Source: Aequorivita marisscotiae | GTDB taxonomy: Bacteria; Bacteroidota; Bacteroidia; Flavobacteriales; Flavobacteriaceae | DNA length: 64,000 nucleotides | Reading direction: 5' to 3' | Assembly: GCF_029814825.1 (NCBI RefSeq) | Contig: NZ_CP122379.1 | Location: forward strand, 310,001 to 374,000 | Shown: positions 8,120-17,583 of the stretch, piece by piece | Layout: each line of letters opens with the position of its first letter | Numbering within the stretch: position 1 is the first letter of the stretch | Made by a program: the position numbers and the translations under genes | The notes under the pieces: model-generated | The model's input: the letters and a program-made list of their open reading frames with translations, nothing else | What the model was told of the DNA's origin: nothing | Databases searched by the model: none

Positions 8120-10099
8120 TTAAAATTTAAGAACGATTGTAGTTCCCGTTTCTTTTTCTGAAATTATTTCCAGTTTTCCCCGTAAGTCTTCTGTGCGTTT
8201 TTTCATATTCGCAATACCGTTACCAAAAGTGATTTTTTCGGGATTAAAACCTTTGCCATTGTCTATTATTTCAATTTTATAAATAAACTCAGTTTTGCCT
8301 TTCGTTTTAGCAGTGTGAAGCATTTTGGAAAAGTGAACGGTTATAGCCGTTGCTTCAGAATATTTTAAGGCGTTGTTAACGGCTTCCTGAATTATTCTGT
8401 AAATATTCATCCCTTGAATAGAATTATAAACTATTTCCTTTTCTATAGAATTATCTAAGTGAAACTGAAAATTAACATTGCTCGCTATACCCGCCTTTTC
8501 AATAAAATTAGCAATGCGAGCCTGCAGATCGCCAATTGAAATATCTGTTTTGTTCATCGCCCAAATAGTGTCTCGCAACTCAAAAATGGTTTGCCCGGTA
8601 AATTTGCTGATGCTATTTAATTTCTCGTTCAGTTTTTCATTTTTTTCTGAAAATCCGTATTGCAAGTTATCTATTGAAGAGATAATAAAAGTGAGCTGCG
8701 AACCAATATTGTCGTGCAAGTCGCGCGAAATACGCAACCGCTGTTCCTGCAATTGATTTTGGGTTTCAATTTTTGCAAGGGCGGTTTTTAATTCGCCTTC
8801 CTTTTTAAGCTGTCTATTTTTTAATTTTTGTTGATTGTACAATAAATATCCTAAAAGCCCAAGTATTAAAACCAAGGCCGTCATCCCGAAAATAAAAGTG
8901 TTTTTTTGCTCAACTTTTAGTTCGCTTTCTGCAAGATTGGCACGTGTTTCGGCAAGATCTCTTTCCCTTTCGGAAACTTTAAATTTTGTTTCTAAGTTTG
9001 CGGTTTTTTCGGCATTTTCAGTAGAAAAAATACTGTCTTTTGCGGCAAGGGCCTTTTCAAAATAACGCATTCCTTCAGTATAGTTGTTCTCCATAAAATA
9101 CACTTGGGAAGCGGCCCCGTAAAAATCTACGGCCGAAACCAAAAGGTCGGGAAATTCAACTAAAAAGTTATTTCCGGTTTCAATATAATCTTTAGCCTTA
9201 TTTATTTGCCCGGAGCCTAAATATGCCGAAATAATATTGGCAATTGCCGAAAGATTTGCCCGTCTTTCAATATTCAAACGGTTTCTTTCCGAAATAGATT
9301 TTTGTAAAATAGGAATTGCCTTGGTGTAAGCTCCCGTTGCAATGTGCAAATTGGCCAATCCGTTTAAAGTATTGTAAAGCACTCCGTATTCGTTTGCTTC
9401 TTCGGCTGCTTTTACAGCTTCATTAAATGCTTTTTCAGCTTCGTTATACTTGTTTTTCTGCGACAGGGAAATTCCAATATTGTTTAACGAAATGGCAATA
9501 TTCTTTTTATCTCCTATCGCACGCCGTAGTTCTAGCGCTTGGTTGTGATATTCCAAGGCTTTGTCCGGAAGGCCCATTTCCTGGTAAATTAGCCCTATAT
9601 TGCTATAATATGTATCTGCAGACGAACTGGAAATTTCGCTTTTATTCATCTCTAAGGCTTGAAAAAAGTAATATAACGCTTCTTGATAATTGCCTTTATT
9701 CCAATGAAACATGCCCAAGTTATTAATTACCATAATGGTAATTGTTTTATAATTGTGGGCTTGGCTTATATCTAATGCTTTTTCAAAATAATATTTTGCC
9801 GAATCTGAATTTCCCGAAACATCGTAGTAAATTCCGTACGTATTAGTAAGTTCTGCCTCAGAAAACGGATTGTTTTTTTGCTGTGAAGCTTTTATGCCTT
9901 TTAACAATAATTTTTTCGCTCGTACCGGTTCATTAAAAATGTAGTAAAAACTAACGCGATTAAAAATCCTGAGCCTCACCGAGTCGTTTGAGCTTTCGGC
10001 AACCACCATTAAACTGTCTATTTTTTTTTGTGCAGACTGAGAAAAAAGTGAGGAAATCCCGAATATTAGAAAAAGTGCAATACACGAAAGTTTTTTCAT
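8120..10099 (-). CDS. TPR-containing histidine kinase, paralogue
   Basis: A 659-residue sensor with a signal peptide (MKKLSCIALFLIFGISSLFS), about six to eight TPR units (for example AKYYFEKALDISQ, ALYYFFQALEMNK, ALEYHNQALELRR), a membrane helix near 405-425, the phosphoacceptor His in ISRDLHDNIGSQ and a HATPase domain (EAVNNALKYS, DNGKGFNPE, GNGIANM). From the membrane helix onward it is close to the kinase at 5997-7769; the sensory TPR halves differ more. It has no copy of the operator palindrome. It is probably a second input to the same response regulator. Confidence 0.92.
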   Translation of the reverse strand: MKKLSCIALFLIFGISSLFSQSAQKKIDSLMVVAESSNDSVRLRIFNRVSFYYIFNEPVRAKKLLLKGIKASQQKNNPFSEAELTNTYGIYYDVSGNSDSAKYYFEKALDISQAHNYKTITIMVINNLGMFHWNKGNYQEALYYFFQALEMNKSEISSSSADTYYSNIGLIYQEMGLPDKALEYHNQALELRRAIGDKKNIAISLNNIGISLSQKNKYNEAEKAFNEAVKAAEEANEYGVLYNTLNGLANLHIATGAYTKAIPILQKSISERNRLNIERRANLSAIANIISAYLGSGQINKAKDYIETGNNFLVEFPDLLVSAVDFYGAASQVYFMENNYTEGMRYFEKALAAKDSIFSTENAEKTANLETKFKVSERERDLAETRANLAESELKVEQKNTFIFGMTALVLILGLLGYLLYNQQKLKNRQLKKEGELKTALAKIETQNQLQEQRLRISRDLHDNIGSQLTFIISSIDNLQYGFSEKNEKLNEKLNSISKFTGQTIFELRDTIWAMNKTDISIGDLQARIANFIEKAGIASNVNFQFHLDNSIEKEIVYNSIQGMNIYRIIQEAVNNALKYSEATAITVHFSKMLHTAKTKGKTEFIYKIEIIDNGKGFNPEKITFGNGIANMKKRTEDLRGKLEIISEKETGTTIVLKF

Positions 10100-10194
10100 A
10101 AGTGCTTTTGTTCAGCTACCTAAAGTACTGAAAAAAAACAAATGGCAAGATTGAAGGGTGGATTTTTGAATCTGAAAACACCACGACCCCTTGG

Positions 10195-10920
10195 TTATTC
10201 GCTATATTCCTGTAGCTGCTTTTCTATTTTTGAATATTCTTCTGGCGATTTTGCTATTTTTTTTGAGAGCAGCTCCAACATCCTTCCGTCTTTTTTTATA
10301 GAGAACAATACCAAATCTATAAAAAGCCTAAACAGTATTAAAAGTATTGCGGCAACGTAACCGTCATTGGAAAGCATAAAAAAGAAGAATGCTAAAATCA
10401 CTACAAATTGTTGTATAAATATACGTACGTAGGGTTTCATCATAATGTTATCTGGCGCGTACTCTTTATACTTTTCATTTTTAATAAAATTTGTGTAAAA
10501 GTAGCTTAAGTTATTTATGAAAATAGAAGCCAAAATTAAAGGCATTCCTGCGCTACTCAGTAAATAGGTGTAGTTGTGAAGTAAATAAAAACCATCCTTA
10601 ATCCCGGGAACTGAGCCTTGAAAAAGTGTAAAGGCAAAAATAGATTGAATAGCTACAAACATACCGTAATGCACAGTAAAAAAGAGCATTAACGGAATTC
10701 CGGTAAGTTGCGCATTTGGATCGGTAGATTTTTTTCCGTATTTGCTTACCAGAGCTAATTTTGCCAAATGGATAATTCCAATAACGATAGTTTCTAAAAA
10801 ATAGGCAAAAACAATGGTTAACGGATCGGCTAATTTAAAGGCTAAAAGCAATAACAGAAAGAGCGCATTTGCCCATAAAACGAAGTTGGATTTGGTTGGT
10901 AATAAAATTGCTTTCCACAT
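10195..10920 (-). CDS. Multipass membrane protein, DUF6498-like
   Basis: A 241-residue protein with about six hydrophobic segments (near residues 14-34, 36-55, 77-97, 112-135, 165-185 and 188-206) and a charged C terminus with KKDGRMLELLSKK. It resembles DUF6498-type membrane proteins, but this is from memory of the family and not certain. Function is unknown. It lies between a kinase gene and the beta-propeller gene on the same strand, after the terminator of the latter. Confidence 0.6.
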   Translation of the reverse strand: MWKAILLPTKSNFVLWANALFLLLLLAFKLADPLTIVFAYFLETIVIGIIHLAKLALVSKYGKKSTDPNAQLTGIPLMLFFTVHYGMFVAIQSIFAFTLFQGSVPGIKDGFYLLHNYTYLLSSAGMPLILASIFINNLSYFYTNFIKNEKYKEYAPDNIMMKPYVRIFIQQFVVILAFFFFMLSNDGYVAAILLILFRLFIDLVLFSIKKDGRMLELLSKKIAKSPEEYSKIEKQLQEYSE

Positions 10921-10959
10921 AGTTATTTGGTTAATCTAAAGTATAATTTGTTGAATTTT

Positions 10960-11001
10960 AGAAATAAAAAAATAAAACCCCATAGGTTAATATGGGGTTT
11001 T
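10960..11001 (-). terminator. Terminator of the beta-propeller gene
   Basis: A perfect 11-bp stem AAAACCCCATA / TATGGGGTTTT (10974-11001). On the minus strand it is followed by a T-rich run at 10973-10960. It separates the 11065-12933 gene from the DUF6498-like gene. Confidence 0.8.
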
Positions 11002-11064
11002 GGCAACCTCAAATGCTCCTCACTTCACTTGTGGTTTTGAAAAGTAACCCGGTTAGTAGTTAGT

Positions 11065-12933
11065 TTACTTTTTAAGATCGTATGCAAAAATGGAATTATT
11101 ATCTGCTTTGTAATATAGTATGCCACCTATTTCGTCTACAACATATTCTGGCTTTTTATCTTTTAGAACAATTTCTTTTTCCTTGTTTCCGGAGTCTTTG
11201 TTAATCTTTACTAACCCAACGCCATCATCCAATTTTGTAAGTATAAATTGGTCGTTTTTAGTTGCTGCTGTAGCTTTAAAACGCTTGAGCATTTCGGCAA
11301 TAGATGCACCACTAGCAGCAGCCATTCCTCCCGCTAAATCTGCTTCGCGATCGGCTCTGTCATCATAGCCTGCAAGTCTGTTTTGTACAGATGAGTTAGC
11401 TGCAGCCACTGCCGTTGTTGCTGCGGCAACCGCTGCAACACCTGCCAAAATAGCTCCCATTGCACTTTTCCCTGGAGCGCGATAATATTCGTGCCATTGC
11501 TTGCCACCATTCCAATCTATTAATTGCATATTTTGATCGCTCGTAAGTAAAATTCCTCCATCGCGAATTTCTACGTGCGAGGGATCTTCCTTGCCATCAA
11601 ATTTAGATTCGGCTAATGTGCTTACTTCACCGGAATTTGCATCTACGGCATACAAAGTTTCATCAGCACTAATTAAGTAGCGATTGTTCTTTTTATCGAA
11701 AGTAGAGCTTACCGCGCCAGCTCTTTTATATTTTAAGGGTTTTTTCCAAACTTGTTCTCCGTTGCTGAGATTTACAATATTAGCATCTTCCGAAGTAATA
11801 TAAATTAACCCCTGTGGCGTATGCGCCATTGTTAAGATATTTTCACCAGTTTTTAGTGGTTTTTTGAAAAGCGTTTGACCATCAAAAGAAATTTTATTAA
11901 TTCCACCTTCATAAATCCCGAAGAGAATACCGTCTTCCATCACGTAAAAATGTTGTACATACCCTTTGGTTTTTGGGGCTTTATCCCAAAGATCTTCACC
12001 GTTAGTTGCGCTCAAAAATGCAATGTTCGATTCATTTTTTGCGGCAAAAACGCTGTTACTACCACCATCACTCTGGTTACTCACTACCGCAATTCCATTT
12101 GGTAAAATTTGAAAATTAGCTATTTGCCCTTTTACTTTATGATCATCTTTCCAAAGCTCCGCGCCATTTATTCCTAATTTGTGAATGCGGGTATTTTTTC
12201 CTTGGTTTACCGATTCAAAAGCATATATTTCAGTTTCTGAAGCATCGGCAACAAGCGCATTCATATTTTTCATATCGTTTTTCCAAATAAGTTCTCCCGT
12301 TTGGGCTTTCATATTAAAAACTCCTTGCGACGTAGGCACCACTAAACTGTTTTTTAATAATAGAGGCGTACCGGTTACCATATAGGTTTTTGCTATCCCT
12401 ACACGACCGGGTTCGCCAATATCAAACCTGTAATCTTCTTTTCCTGTATTAAGATCGTACACCGCTACTTGTTGTGCATATTGTTCTTTTGAAGTTCTAT
12501 TACCGCTTACTACTAATTTGTTTTGGGGCATCATAACATTTAGGGTTATAACATCTTTCCAACCATTACTTTCGGTACTAAAAAGAGTTTTACCGGAAAT
12601 ATAATCAATAACGGTTTTTTTAGAATTCAAATTAGCAAAGCCTCCTTGAAAAATTACAACGTACGGCGCATTTGACACAAAGGTGAGTTCTTCTGGTTTT
12701 ACTCGTCCGTATTCGGTAAAATTAAACAACAGTTGGTTGCTACCTGGCTTAATCCCCACTAAACCATCATTGGTAGCAACTACCATTGTACCTCCTTGGG
12801 TAAGTTGCATTTCATTAATTTTGGCTCCAGTATCGTAGCGAAAATCTGGTTCCTCCGCTCTTTGGGCTAACAGTACGTTTTCAGTGCAAAATGCTAAACA
12901 AAGAAAAACGTAAAAACAAATTGAAGTTTTCAT
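11065..12933 (-). CDS. Exported PQQ-like beta-propeller protein
   Basis: A 622-residue protein with an N-terminal signal peptide (MKTSICFYVFLCLAFCTENVLLA). Most of it consists of propeller blades of PQQ/WD-like type: GELIWKNDMKN, GAELWKDDHKV, GEDLWDKAPKT, GEQVWKKPLKY and GGKQWHEYY. Near residue 490-520 there is an Ala/Gly-rich hydrophobic stretch (AILAGVAAVAAATTAVAAAN) that interrupts the propeller. No enzyme motif was seen; such proteins can be scaffolds or sensors in the periplasm. The gene has its own terminator and operator site C upstream, so it should be controlled by the two-component system next to it. Confidence 0.75.
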   Translation of the reverse strand: MKTSICFYVFLCLAFCTENVLLAQRAEEPDFRYDTGAKINEMQLTQGGTMVVATNDGLVGIKPGSNQLLFNFTEYGRVKPEELTFVSNAPYVVIFQGGFANLNSKKTVIDYISGKTLFSTESNGWKDVITLNVMMPQNKLVVSGNRTSKEQYAQQVAVYDLNTGKEDYRFDIGEPGRVGIAKTYMVTGTPLLLKNSLVVPTSQGVFNMKAQTGELIWKNDMKNMNALVADASETEIYAFESVNQGKNTRIHKLGINGAELWKDDHKVKGQIANFQILPNGIAVVSNQSDGGSNSVFAAKNESNIAFLSATNGEDLWDKAPKTKGYVQHFYVMEDGILFGIYEGGINKISFDGQTLFKKPLKTGENILTMAHTPQGLIYITSEDANIVNLSNGEQVWKKPLKYKRAGAVSSTFDKKNNRYLISADETLYAVDANSGEVSTLAESKFDGKEDPSHVEIRDGGILLTSDQNMQLIDWNGGKQWHEYYRAPGKSAMGAILAGVAAVAAATTAVAAANSSVQNRLAGYDDRADREADLAGGMAAASGASIAEMLKRFKATAATKNDQFILTKLDDGVGLVKINKDSGNKEKEIVLKDKKPEYVVDEIGGILYYKADNNSIFAYDLKK

Positions 12934-12960
12934 AATCGTGGTTTTTTAAATGTTGATATT

Positions 12961-13007
12961 CAAAGGTGCCCCGAAATGAAGGGATAATCAATAGGGCAGT
13001 TGCCGTA
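12961..13007 (-). promoter_or_regulatory. Operator site C and -7 box
   Basis: TACGGCAACTGCCCTA (minus strand, 12992-13007), 23 nt, then CACCTTTG (12961-12968), which matches TAnnTTTG except at the first base. It lies 28 nt before the ATG of the beta-propeller gene. Confidence 0.8.
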
Positions 13008-13069
13008 TTTAGCTTCAAATTTCGAAGAAGAATCTGGACCAAACTTTCTCTCTTTGGAGAGATTGGGCA

Positions 13070-13107
13070 TAAAAAAACCGGAGAAAAAACTTGCGTTTTG
13101 TCCCCGG
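13070..13107 (-). terminator. Terminator of the lipoprotein gene
   Basis: On the minus strand CCGG-GACAAAAC pairs with GTTTTTTC-CCGG (13078-13107) and is followed by TTTTTTTA. It lies downstream of the 13162-13689 gene and upstream of operator site C. Confidence 0.7.
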
Positions 13108-13161
13108 CCCACGTAAAAACCTCAACATCTGAGATTCTAATTTGTGTTTTCTTTTTAATAA

Positions 13162-13689
13162 TTAGTTATTAGTAACCTCAATGTTGAACTGGCCTTCAGT
13201 CACCTCAACTGTGTCGTTGTTGTCATCTAAATTAAACCCTGTAAATCTGAACGTTCCTTTTACAGTATTGCCATCAAAGCTAGAAATGCTCAGTGTACCA
13301 TTATTTCCCTGTCCCGTTCCTAAAGTTGTATAAATTACAACTGTGTTTGGATCTGGATTTCCTGGATCTGGAAGGTAGCTGTACGTACCTAAATTCATAA
13401 AATTAAGGTCGTAAGTGCCTTCACCATCAAAGTTTAGAATCATCATTTGCAGGTTTTCAGATTGCTCAGTTCCGCCACTTATAGCTAAAACTTGCGAAGA
13501 GCCAGAATTGGATAACTGTGCTACCACAGTTCCCTGCATCCCCGTAAAGCTGTTACCATCTACTTTTGCCGAGAATGTTCCTGTGCCACCCTGTGGATCG
13601 TCGCCACCGTCATCATCCTTTTTACAAGACGTTAAACTAACTGCTAGTACAGCCATTAATACTAAAATTGTTTTGTTGAAAGTTTTCAT
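13162..13689 (-). CDS. Small lipoprotein, unknown function
   Basis: A 175-residue lipoprotein: MKTFNKTILVLMAVLAVSLTSCKKDDDGGDD, with the lipobox LTSC (Cys near 22) followed by an acidic and glycine spacer. The mature part is a beta-rich single domain with many Asn, Gly and Thr (GTFSAKVDGNSFTG, GTFRFTGFNLDDN). This general type (DUF6252-like) is frequent in flavobacteria and has no assigned role. Operator site D lies upstream and a terminator downstream, so it is a monocistronic member of the proposed regulon. Confidence 0.75.
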   Translation of the reverse strand: MKTFNKTILVLMAVLAVSLTSCKKDDDGGDDPQGGTGTFSAKVDGNSFTGMQGTVVAQLSNSGSSQVLAISGGTEQSENLQMMILNFDGEGTYDLNFMNLGTYSYLPDPGNPDPNTVVIYTTLGTGQGNNGTLSISSFDGNTVKGTFRFTGFNLDDNNDTVEVTEGQFNIEVTNN

Positions 13690-13742
13690 AATGTTTGGTT
13701 TTAGTTCTCCGCCGTGGCGGATACGTGATTACTATTTTGATA

Positions 13743-13789
13743 CAAAGTTGCCTCAATTACAGATACTTCACAATAGGGCAATTGACGTA
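13743..13789 (-). promoter_or_regulatory. Operator site D and -7 box
   Basis: TACGTCAATTGCCCTA (minus strand, 13774-13789; one mismatch to the palindrome), 23 nt, then CAACTTTG (13743-13750). It is placed in front of the lipoprotein gene, 53 nt before its ATG. Confidence 0.78.
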
Positions 13790-13835
13790 TTCTATTGAAA
13801 TCGGCAGACCGAAGAGGGTAGAATTAAAACCAGTT

Positions 13836-14789
13836 TTAAAATTGGATATGCGGAAATCGTTGTTGAAGAGTTGCAATTTTCCGTTCAAGTTTATCCAAGA
13901 ATTGAAGATGTTCCGCACTTTTAGGGTTGAAAGATTTGTGACGCAAACCACTTTGAATTGAAGCTATTTCTTTCTGAAGAGTTTCCGTTTCCGAAGAAAT
14001 CCACGCTTTTGAAAATTTATTCCAAATAATTTCGATAGCCGTTTTGTTAGGGTGAAGCAAATCTTCGGCGTAAAAACGGTAATCGCGCAACTCGTCCATC
14101 ATAATTTCATACGATGGAAAATAGAAACTTCTCGACTGCGCTCGAAGTGACAATGATTGCTGGATTGCGGAAATAAGATGTGCCTTACTGAGCGAATTTT
14201 CAGTGAAACCATCTTTAAGATGCCGAACTGGGGATACCGTAAAAATAAGTTGAGCCCCTTTATTTACAGTATTAATTTTTTCTGAAATATTCTGAATACT
14301 GCTTAAAATAGCTTCAATAGAAAGTAACTCCTTTTGGAAATACTGCTGCGAAAGTTTGTGGCAATTCGCAACTATTTCATTATTTTCCAAGTGTCTGTAA
14401 ACCCAAGAAGTTCCGAACGTGAATATAATATGTGTTGAAGTGAATAACGCTTCCCGAAGGTTTTTTAATGCCAAATTCAGATTGGCTAGAAATTCATTTT
14501 TATCTAAAGCCGCCAGCTCAGAATGCGCTTCAAAACATTTCCAGATTCCGTTGTGCTCAAAAATATCTGCTTCGGAAAATAATTTGTTTTCGATTGCTCG
14601 AACTACAAGTTTTTCAATAGATACTGGATTGAAAATAACCCCAATCGGATTTTGTAGATTTTTAAATTTGAAATAGTTAAACTTAGCCCCAATATTTTCC
14701 GAAAAACAGCTTCCCATTAAAAGCACTTTGGAAGTGTAATCTATCTGATTTTCTTCTGCGCTCAGCGGTATTTCCGTTTGAAGTTTCAT
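13836..14789 (-). CDS. GSCFA domain protein
   Basis: A 317-residue protein whose N-terminal segment VLLMGSCFSENIGAKF holds the GSCFA signature; later FTFGTSWVYRH and FTVSPVRHLKDG are typical of this family, which belongs to the SGNH/GDSL-like hydrolases. The substrate is unknown. Near residues 215-222 the protein reads SLRAQSRSF, which is encoded by an in-frame copy of the TCGACTGCGCTCG repeat (14127-14152). It is 59 nt downstream of alaS on the same strand, separated by an inverted repeat. Confidence 0.88.
   Translation of the reverse strand: MKLQTEIPLSAEENQIDYTSKVLLMGSCFSENIGAKFNYFKFKNLQNPIGVIFNPVSIEKLVVRAIENKLFSEADIFEHNGIWKCFEAHSELAALDKNEFLANLNLALKNLREALFTSTHIIFTFGTSWVYRHLENNEIVANCHKLSQQYFQKELLSIEAILSSIQNISEKINTVNKGAQLIFTVSPVRHLKDGFTENSLSKAHLISAIQQSLSLRAQSRSFYFPSYEIMMDELRDYRFYAEDLLHPNKTAIEIIWNKFSKAWISSETETLQKEIASIQSGLRHKSFNPKSAEHLQFLDKLERKIATLQQRFPHIQF
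14127..14152. repeat. TCGACTGCGCTCG repeat inside the GSCFA gene
   Basis: ACTTCTCGACTGCGCTCGAA plus GTGACA within the reading frame, translated on the minus strand as SLRAQSRS. The repeat keeps the frame open. Confidence 0.75.
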
Positions 14790-14791
14790 AA

Positions 14792-14837
14792 TTCAGTATT
14801 CAGTTGGCAGTAGCAGTTGGCAGTACTGAATACTGAA
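14792..14837. repeat. Inverted repeat between alaS and the GSCFA gene
   Basis: TTCAGTATTCAGT (14792-14804) and ACTGAATACTGAA (14825-14837) form a perfect 13-bp stem. The loop contains the short direct repeat CAGTTGGCAGT twice. It has the arm-and-tandem-motif design seen at other junctions here. No T run follows, so a terminator role is doubtful. Confidence 0.7.
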
Positions 14838-14848
14838 ACTGCAAACTG

Positions 14849-17461
14849 CTACTTTATAAATTCCTTTGCTTTTGATAAAGCTTCTTCAATTCCTGCAGGG
14901 TTTTTGCCTCCCGCAGTTGCAAAGAATGCTTGTCCGCCGCCGCCGCCTTGAATGTATTTTCCGAGTTCGCGAATAATTTTTCCGGCATCGAGGTTTTTTT
15001 CCGAAGCCAATTCTTTTGAAATATAACACGCCAAAAGTGCCTTTCCATCTTTTTCAGTTCCAAATACCAGAAATAGATTTTCGGTTTCGCCGCCCATTTC
15101 AAAAGCTAAATCTTTCATACCACCGGCGTCTAAATCTATCCTTTTCGCAAGAAAGTTTATTCCGTTTATATTTTCTATTTCAGCCTTTAGATCGCCTTTT
15201 AAATTCTTTGCTTTGTCTTTTAACAACTGTTGAATCTGTTTTTGCAATATGCTGTTTTCTTCTTGCAAACTTTCCACTGCCTTTACTGGGTCTTGCGCAT
15301 TGTTCAGCGCTTTTTGAAGTGAGGCAAAAGATTCGCTTCTGTCAATAAAATACTGTTTTGCAGCATCGCCCGTTATGGCTTCAATCCGCCGGATTCCAGA
15401 TGCAACAGCCCCTTCCGAAGTAATTATAAAATGCCAAATATCGTTAGTATTCGGCACATGCGTACCGCCGCACAGTTCTATTGATTTGCCGAATTTTATG
15501 GCCCGAACCGCATCGCCGTATTTTTCGCCAAATAACGCAATTGCACCTTGGTCAATAGCTTGTTGGTACGGAATGTTACGTTTTTCTTCTAAAGCGATTC
15601 CCTCACGGATTCGCGCATTTACAAAGTCTTCAACTTGTTTCAATTGTTCATCGGTAACTTTTGCAAAATGTGAAAAGTCAAAACGCAAATTTCGGCTGTG
15701 TACCATACTTCCTTTTTGAGCAACATGTTCGCCTAAAATATTTCGCAAAGCTTGGTGAAGTAAGTGTGTGGCAGTATGGTTTGAAGCAGTTCGGCTTCGT
15801 TGAAGTTGATCTACCACAGCTGTAAAAGTAGCATCTAAATTTCGCGGAAGCGTTTTTGTAAAGTGAATAATTAAATTATTTTCCTTTTTTGTATCTACAA
15901 TATATGTAACGCCGCCGTCTGCCGCCTTTAGATAACCCTTATCGCCCACTTGGCCTCCACCCTCGGGATAAAAAGGGGTCAGGTTAAAAACAAGTTGGTA
16001 CATTTCGCCATCTTTTTTACTTTCCACCTTTCGGTAACGGGTAATTCTTACTTGTGTTTCCAGAGTGTCGTACCCTACAAATTCTTCAACATCGTCCTTT
16101 TCCAAAACCTCCCAATCTCCCGTTTCCACTTTTGTTGCAGCACGAGAGCGATTTTTTTGTTGTTGCAGCTCGGCATCAAATTCCTTTTCGTTTAAAGAAT
16201 AGCCGCGTTCGCGGAGAATCAATGCTGTTAAATCTATCGGGAAACCGAAGGTATCGTACAATTCAAAAGCTTTTTTTCCAGAAATTTCTTTGGAATCTGC
16301 AGTTTCAATAACGTTTTCGAGCAATACCAAACCTTGATCGAGCGTACGAAGAAACGACTGCTCCTCTTCGCGAATTACGTTTGTTATCAAATTTTTTTCG
16401 GTAATAAGTTCTGGAAAAGCTTCGCCCATTTGTGCGCTTAAAGTTGCCACGAGTTTATAAATAAACGGTTCCTTTTTATCCAAAAATGTAAATCCGTAGC
16501 GAATTGCTCTTCGTAAAATTCTTCTAATTACGTAGCCAGCACCTGTATTGCTTGGCAATTGACCATCTGCAATTGAAAAAGCTACGGCACGTATATGGTC
16601 TGCAATAACGCGAGTTGCAATATCTTTCTTTTCGTCTTTTCCGTATTTTGAATTTGTTATCGCTTCAATTTCACGAATTAGCGGTGTAAAAACATCGGTG
16701 TCGTAATTACTTTGTTTGTTTTGAAGTGCCATACACAAACGTTCAAAACCCATTCCGGTATCTACGTGTTGTGAAGCCAATTTTTCTAAGCTTCCGTTAG
16801 CTTTCCGATTGAACTGCATAAAAACCAAATTCCAAACTTCCACAACTTGCGGATGGTCTTGGTTTACCAAGTCCTTCCCGGAAATTTTAGCTTTTTCTGC
16901 AGCAGAACGAATATCAATATGTATTTCGCTACACGGACCACAAGGACCTTGGTCGCCCATTTCCCAGAAATTGTCCTTTTTATTTCCGTTTAAAATTCGG
17001 TCTTCGGGCACAAATTGTTTCCAAAGATTGTATGCTTCGGTATCGCGTTCTAAACTTTCACTTTCGTCGCCTTCAAAAATGGTAACGTAGAGGCTATCTT
17101 TATCAATTTTATAAACTTCGGTTAACAGTTCCCACGCCCATTCAATGGCTTCCTTTTTAAAATAATCACCAAAGCTCCAATTGCCTAACATTTCAAACAT
17201 GGTGTGGTGGTAGGTATCCATGCCCACTTCTTCCAAATCGTTGTGCTTTCCGCTAACGCGAAGACATTTTTGAGTATCGGCTATCCGATTGCTTTTTGGG
17301 GTGCCATTCCCTAAGAAATACTCTTTAAACGGTGCCATCCCACTGTTTATAAACATTAGGGTTGGGTCGTTTTTTACTACCATCGGTGCAGAAGGTACAA
17401 TGGTATGTTGTTTCGATTTAAAAAATTCTAAAAATTGGGAACGTATTTCCTGAGACTTCAT
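14849..17461 (-). CDS. alaS: Alanyl-tRNA synthetase
   Basis: An 870-residue enzyme of normal length that charges tRNA-Ala. The class II catalytic core begins with [14 protein letters not shown], has [10 protein letters not shown] and the motif-2 region; the editing domain carries [11 protein letters not shown] and CGGTHVPNT, whose His and Cys bind zinc; the C-terminal domain is the DHHA1 type with a glycine-rich [15 protein letters not shown]. The start is ATG. It is transcribed divergently from the M23 peptidase gene across 122 nt. Confidence 0.97.
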   Translation of the reverse strand: MKSQEIRSQFLEFFKSKQHTIVPSAPMVVKNDPTLMFINSGMAPFKEYFLGNGTPKSNRIADTQKCLRVSGKHNDLEEVGMDTYHHTMFEMLGNWSFGDYFKKEAIEWAWELLTEVYKIDKDSLYVTIFEGDESESLERDTEAYNLWKQFVPEDRILNGNKKDNFWEMGDQGPCGPCSEIHIDIRSAAEKAKISGKDLVNQDHPQVVEVWNLVFMQFNRKANGSLEKLASQHVDTGMGFERLCMALQNKQSNYDTDVFTPLIREIEAITNSKYGKDEKKDIATRVIADHIRAVAFSIADGQLPSNTGAGYVIRRILRRAIRYGFTFLDKKEPFIYKLVATLSAQMGEAFPELITEKNLITNVIREEEQSFLRTLDQGLVLLENVIETADSKEISGKKAFELYDTFGFPIDLTALILRERGYSLNEKEFDAELQQQKNRSRAATKVETGDWEVLEKDDVEEFVGYDTLETQVRITRYRKVESKKDGEMYQLVFNLTPFYPEGGGQVGDKGYLKAADGGVTYIVDTKKENNLIIHFTKTLPRNLDATFTAVVDQLQRSRTASNHTATHLLHQALRNILGEHVAQKGSMVHSRNLRFDFSHFAKVTDEQLKQVEDFVNARIREGIALEEKRNIPYQQAIDQGAIALFGEKYGDAVRAIKFGKSIELCGGTHVPNTNDIWHFIITSEGAVASGIRRIEAITGDAAKQYFIDRSESFASLQKALNNAQDPVKAVESLQEENSILQKQIQQLLKDKAKNLKGDLKAEIENINGINFLAKRIDLDAGGMKDLAFEMGGETENLFLVFGTEKDGKALLACYISKELASEKNLDAGKIIRELGKYIQGGGGGQAFFATAGGKNPAGIEEALSKAKEFIK

Positions 17462-17489
17462 TTGTTATAAAATTATGCTAAATTAATGC

Positions 17490-17521
17490 TTGGGCGCAGA
17501 AGTAAACAATTTCTATCTTTG
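17490..17521 (+). promoter_or_regulatory. Promoter of the M23 peptidase operon
   Basis: CTTG-type -33 element (17489-17492), 21 nt, then TATCTTTG (17514-17521), an exact TAnnTTTG -7 box. The leader to the ATG at 17584 is about 55 nt. Confidence 0.65.
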
Positions 17522-17583
17522 TAAAAACGTTACCTTTACCTCGCGCGAATAAGCAACGCGCAAAAATAGCAATTTTTTAACGC

